Positions 1-7,038 of a stretch of 24,200 nt of DNA are shown in pieces (positions within the stretch are counted from its first letter, which is position 1; each line of letters starts with the position of its first letter). The position numbers and the translations under genes were made by a program. Under the pieces are notes generated by a model. The model was not told the DNA's origin and made no database searches. It worked only from the letters and a program-made list of their open reading frames with translations. The DNA comes from Clostridiales bacterium (GTDB lineage Bacteria; Bacillota; Clostridia; Oscillospirales; Acutalibacteraceae): positions 1 through 24,200 of the forward strand of contig JAAYKB010000048.1 of assembly GCA_012522615.1 (NCBI GenBank), written 5' to 3'.

Positions 1-694
1 TATAGGGATCGTCCAGATTCACAACCGCCTTGGCGCTCTGGCTGAACAGCTTTTTCTTGCTCGCCAGATAGTTATCCATGGATTTATGATAGTCAAGATG
101 GTCCTGTGTAAGGTTTGTAAAAACGGCCGCGTCGAATTTAAGTCCGCCCACCCGTTCCTGGTCAAGAGCGTGTGAGGATACCTCCATCACGGCATAGCCG
201 CAGCCCTCCGCCACCATCAGAGCCAGCATGCTCTGCAGGTCGTAGGGGTCGGGCGTGGTATGACTCGACGGAAGAACCCTGTCCCCTATCATGTTTTGTA
301 TGGTACCGATAAGGCCAACCTTATGACCGCAGGATTCCAGCAATGATTTGAGCATATAGGTGGTGGAGGTCTTGCCGTTGGTTCCGGTTATCCCTATAAG
401 GCTTAGACGCGACGCGGGATTTCCAAACCAGTTTGAGCACATAATCGCCCATGCCGTGCGGGTTGATGGAACTACTAGCTGCGAGCTGCATCCGGTATTC
501 TCCTCGGCAACGATAAGCGCGGCCCCCGCGGCTTCGGCCTGAGCCGCAAAGCGGTGTCCGTCAACCGAACCGCCCTTTATACATACAAAAACCCAGTCCT
601 TTGCAACACGGCGGGAGTCGCAGGTAATGCCCGCTATTTCCCCTTCGCGGCAATCGGGCAGGGGAATGCCCCTCATTAGCTCTGACAGCTTCAT
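1..694 (-). CDS. murE: UDP-N-acetylmuramyl-tripeptide synthetase MurE, N-terminal half (runs off the left edge)
   Basis: Cytoplasmic Mur ligase that adds the third residue (usually meso-diaminopimelate or lysine) to UDP-MurNAc-dipeptide using ATP. About 231 of the roughly 490 residues expected for the family are inside the window. Reading the minus strand gives the Mur N-terminal domain (GITCDSRRV), the ATP-binding loop GITGTNGKTST near residues 98-108, then the MurE-typical HTTPD, SSHALDQERV and NLTQDHLDYH. The reading frame stays open to base 1. Start: ATG at 694 lies about 7 nt from a GGAGG Shine-Dalgarno; the in-frame ATG at 700 abuts it and is less likely. A small hairpin (GCCGT-AAA-ACGGC, 708-720) and a TATAAT (729-734) without a clear -35 lie just upstream. 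The gene follows the PBP gene by about 70 nt and is probably in the same transcript. The amino-acid specificity region lies outside the window. Confidence 0.95.
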   Translation of the reverse strand, partial: MKLSELMRGIPLPDCREGEIAGITCDSRRVAKDWVFVCIKGGSVDGHRFAAQAEAAGAALIVAEENTGCSSQLVVPSTRTAWAIMCSNWFGNPASRLSLIGITGTNGKTSTTYMLKSLLESCGHKVGLIGTIQNMIGDRVLPSSHTTPDPYDLQSMLALMVAEGCGYAVMEVSSHALDQERVGGLKFDAAVFTNLTQDHLDYHKSMDNYLASKKKLFSQSAKAVVNLDDPY

Positions 695-766
695 AACCAT
701 ACCTCCCGCCGTAAAACGGCTGCTGATAATTATAATATGAGTTTTAATCTGAATTTATAAATAATG

Positions 767-3031
767 CTACTCTATTCGGTCCTCATAAACAAAGTTCACC
801 TTGACAACCGTTCCGAGCGGCACCTTCTTCCCCGCCTCAATGCTCTGGGTGGACGCCTTGGCCTCGCTGCTGCTCATACCGAGCCCGTTCATCTGTATAT
901 TTATCTTGTGGTTCGCGGCGGCAATATTCGCCTGATTCATGGTCATTCCCTTGAAATCGGGAACGGTTGTGGTCTGTGAAAGCGTGCCCTCTTCGGTATA
1001 CAGAACGACGGTTCCGTATCTCGGTATGCTCTCGCCCTTGGCGGGAACCTGCTTGATAACCGTCTCCCCGCTTCCGACAACCTGATATTTAAGGTCGCTG
1101 TTTTTCAGCATGGTCTGGGCTACCGAGACCTTTTTGCCGGTCACATTTGGGGTGGTTCTGTCCATAGCCGCCTTTTCCTCATCTGTATACTTGGGTTCAA
1201 CCCCGAGATAAGGCAGCGCTTCAGCCATAATTCTTTGACCGACCGGCGCTGAAATGGTTCCGCCGTACCGTATCGAAACCTGCGGTTCGTCAAGCAGTAC
1301 AAGGATGGCGTACTTGGGGTCATCGGCAGGTGCATATCCGGCAAACGAAGCAACCACATCATTCGTTTTATTCTTGATATTCTGGTCGGTTTTTTCGGAT
1401 GTTCCGGTCTTGCCCGCCATGCGATAGCCAGGTATATATGCGTTTTTGCCACCCCCGTTTCTTACCGAGTTTTCAAGCATGGTGCTTATCTTTTTCGAGG
1501 TCTCCTTTGAAATAACCTGTCTTTTTACAATCGGTTCGGTATTGGAAATCACGTTACCATTGCTGTCCAGTATCTGCTGTACAACATAAGGCTGCATCAG
1601 CTTTCCGCCGTTCGCGATTGCCGACATGGCCGTTATAATCTGGATAGGGGTTACCTTAAAGTTCTGACCGAACGACGCTACCGAAAGATTTATAACATTT
1701 TCAAGATTTTTTTCACTGAAATAAAGTGACTCGGTAACCTTTGACTCGCCCAGCATATCAACTCCCGTGCGACCGTTAAACCCAAAGCCGGTAAAATATT
1801 TGAAAAACAGACTGCCTCCCAGCTTTTGACCTATCTCTATAAAGGCGGGGTTGCATGAATTGGAAATCGCCTGGGCAAGATTTTGCGAGCCATGGCTCAG
1901 CGGGTATTTATGGCATTTTATGAACCTGTCGCCTACCTGAAGACCGCCCTTGCAGTAAAAGTGCGAGTTTTCGGTCACAACGCCCTCCTCAAGCGCCGCG
2001 GCAAGAGTAAAGGTCTTGTATACCGAGCCCGGGTCATAATAATCCGAAATCGGCTTGTTGGTCCACTGCTTCTCCAGAGCTTTTTTCACGGCGGCCGACT
2101 TCTCATCCCCCGCTAAAAGAGCCAGCTTCTCCTGTTCCCCCGGATCGACGATGACCATGGGTTCGTTGGGGTCAAAATCGCCCTTGGTTGCCATTGCTAT
2201 TATCGCGCCGGTATTGACGTCCATAATTATAACCGCGCCGCGGTTGCTGGTCATATTTTCTTTAACGGCAATTTCAAGATACTTTTCAGCATAATACTGA
2301 ACGGTACTGTCTATAGTAAGCATCAGACTGTTGCCGTCCTGCGCGCCTATGGTTTTCTCAAACCTCAGCTTTATATCGAGATCATCGCCCCACCCGTTCT
2401 TGGCTGTCACAATCCGTCCCGGTTTGCCCGCAAGGGTCTTTTCGTAGTATGCTTCAAGCCCGTACAGTCCGTTATTGTCGGTCCCGGTAAAGCCGAGAAT
2501 GGCGGATGCGAGGTTGTTCATCGGATAATAGCGTTTGTAATCCTCAATAATACGGAATACCGTCCCGAGCTTATTGTCGTCAATCCACTGCGAAAGGGTT
2601 TTGGCAAGGGGATATTCAATCTTGGCCTTAACTACCTCATACTGCGAATTGGTTTTGAGGGTCTTTTTATACAGCTTTTCGCGGTCAACATCCAAAAGCT
2701 TTGACAACTCATCGGCAATCTTGTTTCTTGTGCTCTCCTGCTTGATATTGTAGGGTGACATAATCACCGTCCAGACGGTAGCCGATTGTGCCAGAACCAT
2801 CATTTTGGAATCATATATTGTGCCTCGCTTGGGTGAAATCGTGCTGTCGCTCATCTGCTGGCCGACCGCCTTTTCACGCCAGTAATCGGCTTCGACAATC
2901 TGAATCAGAGAAAGCTTGCCGAGTATGCTGATACAAAAGAGCAGCATTAAAACAAGCACGATCACCGAACGCCGCCACATTTGGCGGGTCGGGGCTTTTG
3001 TAGTAACCTTTTCTTTTTCACGATAAGCCAT
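767..3031 (-). CDS. FtsI/PbpB/SpoVD-type class B penicillin-binding protein with two PASTA domains
   Basis: Membrane-anchored peptidoglycan transpeptidase for septal or spore-cortex wall. It has 754 residues: a short basic cytoplasmic tail, one membrane segment (about 22-40), a PBP dimerisation domain (about 55-220), and a transpeptidase domain with the active-site SVYK (Ser336, Lys339), SCN (392-394) and KTGT (541-544). Two PASTA repeats follow at about 627-681 and 688-750. Start: ATG at 3031 behind AAGGTGA. In Bacillus subtilis two paralogues sit here: PbpB (two PASTA, division) and SpoVD (one PASTA, sporulation). Only one gene stands between ftsL and murE in this window. The two PASTA repeats resemble PbpB, so whether it serves division, sporulation or both cannot be decided from sequence. 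A 152-bp gap with a palindrome separates it from ftsL, so some independent transcription is possible. Confidence 0.93.
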   Translation of the reverse strand: MAYREKEKVTTKAPTRQMWRRSVIVLVLMLLFCISILGKLSLIQIVEADYWREKAVGQQMSDSTISPKRGTIYDSKMMVLAQSATVWTVIMSPYNIKQESTRNKIADELSKLLDVDREKLYKKTLKTNSQYEVVKAKIEYPLAKTLSQWIDDNKLGTVFRIIEDYKRYYPMNNLASAILGFTGTDNNGLYGLEAYYEKTLAGKPGRIVTAKNGWGDDLDIKLRFEKTIGAQDGNSLMLTIDSTVQYYAEKYLEIAVKENMTSNRGAVIIMDVNTGAIIAMATKGDFDPNEPMVIVDPGEQEKLALLAGDEKSAAVKKALEKQWTNKPISDYYDPGSVYKTFTLAAALEEGVVTENSHFYCKGGLQVGDRFIKCHKYPLSHGSQNLAQAISNSCNPAFIEIGQKLGGSLFFKYFTGFGFNGRTGVDMLGESKVTESLYFSEKNLENVINLSVASFGQNFKVTPIQIITAMSAIANGGKLMQPYVVQQILDSNGNVISNTEPIVKRQVISKETSKKISTMLENSVRNGGGKNAYIPGYRMAGKTGTSEKTDQNIKNKTNDVVASFAGYAPADDPKYAILVLLDEPQVSIRYGGTISAPVGQRIMAEALPYLGVEPKYTDEEKAAMDRTTPNVTGKKVSVAQTMLKNSDLKYQVVGSGETVIKQVPAKGESIPRYGTVVLYTEEGTLSQTTTVPDFKGMTMNQANIAAANHKINIQMNGLGMSSSEAKASTQSIEAGKKVPLGTVVKVNFVYEDRIE

Positions 3032-3114
3032 AAGATCACCTTGCCTTTCCGCTCAAAGACACAAATATATGTTAAAACTGACAAAACCCGACCTTGAATG
3101 AAAAGAGAGTCAAG

Positions 3115-3149
3115 ATTTTATCATCCCAACTCTCAGCGTTAACGTGAGA
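3115..3149 (-). promoter_or_regulatory. Palindrome and weak promoter-like site between the ftsL-like and PBP genes
   Basis: At 3131-3149 the sequence TCTCA-G-CGTTAACG-TGAGA is an inverted repeat with one extra base; its core CGTTAACG is a perfect 8-bp palindrome. On the minus strand TTAACG (3142-3137) and TAAAAT (3120-3115) are 16 bp apart and could be a weak -35/-10 pair, which would put the palindrome over the -35. GAGAGT (3105-3110) also pairs with ACTCTC (3129-3134). This is seen in the sequence; operator or promoter function is inference. Confidence 0.3.
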
Positions 3150-3183
3150 ACTCGCTGAACAGCCCTCACTCATACTTATTGAA

Positions 3184-3687
3184 TCATTCAAACAGGTATG
3201 CCAGTTGTGAGAAAAATTTTACAATCGCCGATCCTGCCGCCTCCAGCACATTTTTGTTGGTATCCTCCGACACAACCGCTTTGTCACTGTTTTTTGACTC
3301 AATGTACTCTATCTGAGACGATTCAATCTTTTGCATCCCCAGCACGTTATAGGCATATTCCTCAACGCTTTTTGTAGAGGTCTTGCTTGCCAGCTCATCA
3401 TTCAGGCGTACCTTTTCGCTTTGCAGCTCGACAAGATGCTTCTCCATGCTTTTTATCTTGCTATCCATCTCGGTCAGCCTGACCCTGCTCATTATCATCA
3501 TGCCCATGACCGTTACCGCCAAAGCCGCAATACAGAGGGTTGCTATCGTATTCATTGCCGACTGGATGGCTTCTCTGCGCTGCTTTTCCTTTTGCAGCCT
3601 TTTATTTGCCTCCAGTTTTACGACTTTTGCCGGACGCTCTTCAAATAAAGACAGGTCATAAGCCTCGGTGCCCCGGGTAACAGCCAT
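3184..3687 (-). CDS. ftsL: FtsL/DivIC-like cell-division protein
   Basis: Small bitopic membrane protein of 167 residues. It has a basic cytoplasmic region rich in Lys/Arg (about 19-42), one hydrophobic segment (about 44-66), an extracellular coiled coil (about 73-103), and the sequence YNVLGMQKIESSQIEYI (113-129) that matches the LGM...Q..Y signature at the end of the FtsL/DivIC coiled coil. Proteins of this type bridge the FtsQ/DivIB-DivIC complex to the septal transpeptidase. Identification as FtsL rather than DivIC rests mainly on position, between rsmH and the PBP gene, which is the usual ftsL slot. The start is supported by AAAGGAG, with a rather long spacing of about 11 nt. The roughly 35 residues after the coiled coil have no recognisable motif. 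Confidence 0.85.
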   Translation of the reverse strand: MAVTRGTEAYDLSLFEERPAKVVKLEANKRLQKEKQRREAIQSAMNTIATLCIAALAVTVMGMMIMSRVRLTEMDSKIKSMEKHLVELQSEKVRLNDELASKTSTKSVEEYAYNVLGMQKIESSQIEYIESKNSDKAVVSEDTNKNVLEAAGSAIVKFFSQLAYLFE

Positions 3688-3714
3688 AACACATCAATCT
3701 CCTTTCCTTTGACA

Positions 3715-4680
3715 TTAATCAGGCTCGTGGATTTTTTCTATACAACGAAGTTTTGCGCTTCGGCTTCTCGCATTCTTTTCAAGTTCCTCCTGCGAGGCTT
3801 CAACCGGCTTTCGCAGGACAAGACGGGCGGCAGGTGTGCGATTACACACGCATATCGGGAAATCAGGCGGGCAGACACACCCCTTACACCATAACGCAAA
3901 TCTCTGCTTAACCATCCGGTCTTCAAGTGAATGGAAGGTGATAACCGCAAGCCTTCCGCCGTTTTTGAGGAGGGAAAAGGCTGTGTCAAGGGTCAATGAC
4001 AGGCAATCAAGCTCCCGGTTTACCGCAATCCTCAGCGCTTGAAACACCTTTCTTGCAGGGTGCCCGTCGCGGCGGTATGAGGCCGGAACCGAGTTTTTGA
4101 CAATCTCGGACAGCATAGCAGTTGTTTCGATAGGTTGTCCGACCCTCTCACGCACTATCGAACGTGCAATGGGGCGGGCGTATTTTTCCTCTCCGAAACG
4201 GAAGAATATCTCTGCAAGCTGTTTTTCGTCCAGTGTATTGACAAGCTCGGCGGCAGTTGTGCCCTCTTGACTCATCCGCATATCAAGAGGGGCGTCGGCG
4301 TGGTATGAAAACCCGCGCTCGGGAGCATCGAGCTGATGCGATGAAACCCCGATATCCATAAGGATTCCATCCACCGAAAAAATGCCCCTGTCATGCAAAA
4401 CCTGCTCCATCATGGCAAAGTTTGAACGGACGACCTCGGCATTCAGGCCCTCGAGCCTCCGGGATGCCTCCTTTACCGCGTCGGGATCCTGATCCAGCGC
4501 AATCAAACGCCCTGTTGTCAGGCGGGACGCGATTTCAAAGGAATGCCCTCCTCCTCCCGCCGTGGCGTCAAGATATATGCCGTCGTCCCGGATATTCATG
4601 GCTTTTATGGTCTCGTCAAGCAAAACCGGTATATGATACGGCGAGCCTTCCGGCCTGCCGGAACGTTTTTTGTCGTCCAT
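3715..4680 (-). CDS. rsmH: 16S rRNA (cytosine(1402)-N(4))-methyltransferase RsmH
   Basis: SAM-dependent methyltransferase that modifies the N4 position of C1402 in the ribosomal P site (formerly MraW). Its 321 residues are close to the family length of about 310. Visible family features are HIPVLLDE near the N terminus (16-23), the SAM-binding loop DATAGGGGHS (38-47), the conserved LMDIGVSSHQLD segment (about 106-117), RGFSYHADAPLDMRM, and the C-terminal ITFHSLEDRMVKQ. An inserted CKGCVCPPDFPICVCN stretch resembles the Cys-containing loop seen in many Firmicute RsmH proteins. The gene starts 30 nt after mraZ and ends 27 nt before ftsL, so the three are co-transcribed. No strong Shine-Dalgarno is seen before the ATG, suggesting some dependence on translation of mraZ. 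Confidence 0.97.
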   Translation of the reverse strand: MDDKKRSGRPEGSPYHIPVLLDETIKAMNIRDDGIYLDATAGGGGHSFEIASRLTTGRLIALDQDPDAVKEASRRLEGLNAEVVRSNFAMMEQVLHDRGIFSVDGILMDIGVSSHQLDAPERGFSYHADAPLDMRMSQEGTTAAELVNTLDEKQLAEIFFRFGEEKYARPIARSIVRERVGQPIETTAMLSEIVKNSVPASYRRDGHPARKVFQALRIAVNRELDCLSLTLDTAFSLLKNGGRLAVITFHSLEDRMVKQRFALWCKGCVCPPDFPICVCNRTPAARLVLRKPVEASQEELEKNARSRSAKLRCIEKIHEPD

Positions 4681-4710
4681 GCCGGGAGAACACCGCCTTT
4701 TTCATTGGTT

Positions 4711-5130
4711 TTAGAATCCAAGCTCGATAAACTCGTTTTCAACCTCTTCCGGAGTCATCTGTATGCTTTCATTTTCATAGCTCTCGGGGTTCCATATCTC
4801 GGCGCGGTTGCCTGCCCCGATAACCAGCGCCTCTTTTACAAGCGAGGCATATGTCAGAAGATGACGCGGAAGCAGAATCCGCCCCTGTGAGTCAACCTGA
4901 ACGTCGGCGGCGTTTGCCGAGAGGTAACGCTGCAGCTTCCTGGCCTTGGTAAACGGCATATCTGCCAGCCCCTGCTGAAGCTTGTTCCATTCTTCCATTG
5001 AATACAGACTTACGCAATGATCCATAACGGCCGCGGCGATAAAGCTTTCGCCCAGCTTTTCACGAAGCTTCGCGGGCACGAAGATGCGCCCCTTGGCATC
5101 GATGTTATGTTGATAGCGTCCGTATAACAT
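4711..5130 (-). CDS. mraZ: Transcriptional regulator MraZ
   Basis: First gene of the division/wall cluster. At 139 residues it is close to the usual size of about 143. It has two SpoVT/AbrB-like swapped-hairpin DNA-binding modules, each with the MraZ signature: DAKGRIFVPAKLRE (about 12-25) and DSQGRILLPRHLL (about 80-92). MraZ proteins assemble into rings, bind a short repeat array just downstream of their own promoter and regulate the operon. That array is visible here (5218-5247). Start: ATG at 5130 behind GGAGGT, spaced about 6 nt. Confidence 0.97.
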   Translation of the reverse strand: MLYGRYQHNIDAKGRIFVPAKLREKLGESFIAAAVMDHCVSLYSMEEWNKLQQGLADMPFTKARKLQRYLSANAADVQVDSQGRILLPRHLLTYASLVKEALVIGAGNRAEIWNPESYENESIQMTPEEVENEFIELGF

Positions 5131-5217
5131 ACTTACCTCCGCATCGGTCCCTTAAAGAGCCGCCGATGTTGAAAACTCTGTGGAAAGTGTAGAAAACTCC
5201 CCATTTGCCACCACATG

Positions 5218-5247
5218 ATAACACTTTACCCTACTTTTAACCACTTT
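5218..5247 (-). promoter_or_regulatory. Putative MraZ operator: three 10-bp-phased AAAGT boxes
   Basis: On the minus strand three consecutive 10-mers read AAAGTGGTTA, AAAGTAGGGT and AAAGTGTTAT with exact 10-bp spacing. They begin at about the expected transcription start of the promoter at 5254-5282. MraZ boxes described in other bacteria are three or more short repeats (TGGGN in Escherichia coli, AAAGTGKN in mollicutes) at this location. The match and helical phasing are seen directly; binding is inference from the family. Confidence 0.75.
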
Positions 5248-5253
5248 TTCTCT

Positions 5254-5282
5254 ATTATAGCGTCTAAGTTGGAAAAATGCAA
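5254..5282 (-). promoter_or_regulatory. Sigma-A promoter of the mraZ operon
   Basis: On the minus strand -35 TTGCAT (5282-5277), a 17-bp spacer and -10 TATAAT (5259-5254). Transcription should begin near 5247, giving a leader of about 117 nt that starts with the MraZ boxes. Confidence 0.8.
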
Positions 5283-5350
5283 GTGCCAGTACTAATTTTT
5301 TACACATGAATTTTCAGGTAAATATATGAAATTAAAAAAGAGGGCCGAAA

Positions 5351-5506
5351 ATGTCAAAAAAGATAAATGAATCATGCAGCTGCAAATGGAAAAAGTGTAA
5401 ACGGCGCGGAAGCTGCGACGAGTGCATAGAGCATCATAAAAAGCATAAAAAATATCCTCTCCCCTTTTGCAAAAGACACCAAAAGGTAAAAAAGGAGGGT
5501 GGGTAA
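5351..5506 (+). CDS. 51-residue cysteine-rich small protein (DUF6485-like pattern)
   Basis: A short open frame from ATG at 5351 to TAA at 5504-5506. The protein is very basic and has Cys at 9, 11, 16, 22, 25 and 40: CSCKWKKC, then RRGSCDECIEHHKKH, then LPFCKRH. The spacing CxCx4C...GxCxxCxxHH resembles the small DUF6485-type proteins of clostridia and suggests a bound metal ion, although this assignment is from memory of the pattern. It is too short for standard gene-length cut-offs. Support for being real: the coherent Cys/His pattern, no overlap with other genes, and a terminator hairpin at its stop codon. The ribosome-binding site is weak (GAGGG about 7 nt upstream). It lies divergent from mraZ and upstream of the spore-repair genes. 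Function unknown. Confidence 0.68.
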   Translation: MSKKINESCSCKWKKCKRRGSCDECIEHHKKHKKYPLPFCKRHQKVKKEGG

Positions 5507-5520
5507 ATCTCCGCCTTTTT
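5489..5520 (+). terminator. Terminator hairpin at the end of the cysteine-rich gene
   Basis: AAAAAGGAGG (5489-5498) pairs with CCGCCTTTTT (5511-5520), 9 of 10 positions matched, around a 12-nt loop; the T-run forms the 3' arm. The TAA stop codon of the 51-residue gene lies in the loop, so the terminator overlaps the coding end. On the minus strand the other arm also ends in T, so it could work in both directions. Confidence 0.6.
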
Positions 5521-5531
5521 CGGATATACTA
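5503..5531 (+). promoter_or_regulatory. Possible forespore (sigma-F/G-like) promoter upstream of the ferritin-like/splB unit
   Basis: GGATATACTA (5522-5531) fits the Bacillus sigma-F -10 consensus GGnnAnAMTW at every fixed position. GTAAA (5503-5507) fits the -35 consensus GYWTA at 4 of 5. The spacer is 14 bp, slightly short. In B. subtilis splB is transcribed in the forespore by sigma-G, which is why this match is worth noting. It is a weak, short pattern and could be chance. Confidence 0.35.
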
Positions 5532-5566
5532 ATGGCATCTTGCATAGGAAAGGATACTATCTTAAT

Positions 5567-5995
5567 ATGAACCAGAACGCTGAAATGCTGAACTTTATTT
5601 ACCAAAACTCACAGATGGGGGTTGAAACCATCGAGCATCTGGCAAGCATCGTTGAGGACGAAGGCTTTAAAAGGCATCTTCAGTCCAAATATCGGGGATA
5701 CGAGGAAATCCACCGGACCGCACGGAAAATGCTGAATGAAAACGGGTACGACGAAAAGGGAATAGGCTCATTTGAAAAGATAAGAACCTATCTTATGATA
5801 AACCTGCAAACCCTGACCGATAAAACCCCCTCCCATATTGCCGAAATGCTGATTATCGGGAGCAATATGGGGGTTATCAACGCCATCAGGAATATCAGAA
5901 AATATAATGACGCCGAGCCTCAGATTGTAGGTTTGATGGAAAAGCTTCGAGAATTTGAAGAAAATAACATCAGACAGCTCAAGGCATACCTTTAA
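5567..5995 (+). CDS. Helical, possibly ferritin-like protein of unknown function
   Basis: A protein of 142 residues predicted from its heptad-like hydrophobic spacing to be almost entirely alpha-helical, with no signal peptide or membrane segment. Two repeated-looking halves each carry acidic/His helices: YEEIHRTARKML in the first, and HIAEMLIIGSNMGVINAIR plus FEENNIRQLKAYL in the second. The ExxH-type spacing is reminiscent of ferritin-like four-helix bundles, but the metal ligands cannot be confirmed from one sequence. Start: ATG at 5567 with GGAAAGGA about 11 nt upstream; a TTG at 5540 would add nine residues and lies on or before the Shine-Dalgarno, so it is less likely. The stop is only 15 nt before splB, which strongly suggests one transcript and a role in spores or spore DNA protection. 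I do not recognise an established function. Confidence 0.8.
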   Translation: MNQNAEMLNFIYQNSQMGVETIEHLASIVEDEGFKRHLQSKYRGYEEIHRTARKMLNENGYDEKGIGSFEKIRTYLMINLQTLTDKTPSHIAEMLIIGSNMGVINAIRNIRKYNDAEPQIVGLMEKLREFEENNIRQLKAYL

Positions 5996-6010
5996 AAAGC
6001 TGGTGCTTAT

Positions 6011-7006
6011 TTGAATCCTGATAAAGTGTTTTTCGAGCCCGCCGCTCTCAAATACGAGCTTGGGAAGGAGCTGAGGGAACGGTTTTGTGACATCCCTTGG
6101 GTTGCAATCCAAAGCCACAATAAGATTGACGAGCTGAGGGCGAAATCCAACCGGGAATTCCCGAAATTAAAAAGACACCTGATAGTCGGTGTGCGTAAAT
6201 CGCTTACGCATACACCAAACCATAAGGTGTCTGATTTTCTTGTTCCCTATACCTCATCTGGATGCAGTGCAATCTGTCTTTACTGCTATCTTGTCTGCAA
6301 TTACAACAAATGCTCTTATCTGAGGCTGTTTGTAAACCGGGAGCAGATGCTTTATAAAATTATCAAAACGGCGGATGACGCCCAAAAGGATTTGGTCTTT
6401 GAAATAGGGAGCAACAGCGACCTCGTTCTCGAAAACACCATCACCGGCAATCTTGAATGGACAATCGAGAACTTCGGGAAAAACAAGAAGGGGCTGATAA
6501 CCTTCCCGACCAAATTCGATATGGTCGGGCCTCTGCTCTCCTTAAACCACAACGGGCGGGTTATAATGCGAATGAGCGTAAACCCTCAGGAAATCATCAC
6601 TAAGATTGAATTCGGCACATCCCCTTTAAAAAGACGAATCGCCGCCCTCAACAGCATGTGCGAGGCGGGATACAAGGTCGGTATCCTTATCGCTCCGGTC
6701 ATCCTTGTGGAAAACTGGAGGGAGCTCTATTCAAAACTTATTGACAGGCTCGCGGAAGAACTTACCGAAAAGGCAAAACGCCGGCTTTTCATCGAGATAA
6801 TCTTCATGACCTACAGCTATGTCCACCGCGCCATCAACCGCGAAGCCTTTCCCAAGGCGGCCGAGCTGTATGACAAGGAGCTGATGACCGGGAGGGGGCG
6901 GGGCAAATACTGCTACCGTGACGATGTGCGGGCTATGGGCGAGGAATTTCTCCGAAACCAGCTTGAAGTCAAGCTGCCCGGCGTGCCGATTATCTATGTT
7001 GTATAA
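6011..7006 (+). CDS. splB: Spore photoproduct lyase (radical SAM)
   Basis: Radical-SAM enzyme that reverts the 5-thyminyl-5,6-dihydrothymine photoproduct in germinating spores. It has 331 residues (B. subtilis about 342). The Fe-S/SAM motif is CSAICLYC (Cys85, 89, 92, spacing CX3CX2C), followed by Tyr93; Tyr91 and Tyr93 match the two tyrosines proposed to relay radicals. Family segments include IVGVRKSL, RMSVNPQEI, FGTSPLKRRI and GKYCYRDD. The Cys that donates hydrogen in B. subtilis (Cys141, in FEASCTSD) aligns with Ser134 in FEIGSNSD, while two extra Cys (96 and 101) follow the Fe-S motif. Start: TTG at 6011 behind GGTG; no in-frame ATG lies near and the N terminus aligns with the family from here, so a non-ATG start is likely. 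Convergent with rluD, 32 bp apart. Confidence 0.92.
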   Translation: MNPDKVFFEPAALKYELGKELRERFCDIPWVAIQSHNKIDELRAKSNREFPKLKRHLIVGVRKSLTHTPNHKVSDFLVPYTSSGCSAICLYCYLVCNYNKCSYLRLFVNREQMLYKIIKTADDAQKDLVFEIGSNSDLVLENTITGNLEWTIENFGKNKKGLITFPTKFDMVGPLLSLNHNGRVIMRMSVNPQEIITKIEFGTSPLKRRIAALNSMCEAGYKVGILIAPVILVENWRELYSKLIDRLAEELTEKAKRRLFIEIIFMTYSYVHRAINREAFPKAAELYDKELMTGRGRGKYCYRDDVRAMGEEFLRNQLEVKLPGVPIIYVV

Positions 7007-7038
7007 TGCGCCGCATCAAATACTTCCGGTATATTAAT

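Noticed and set aside
1..700. Possible broken murE because of short frames on the opposite strand
   Set aside because: Direct reading of the minus strand gives one continuous MurE frame from the start codon to base 1; it is simply cut by the window edge.
729..757. Separate promoter for murE
   Set aside because: A good TATAAT exists on the minus strand, but the -35 position (TAAATT) is poor and the gene is close behind the PBP gene.
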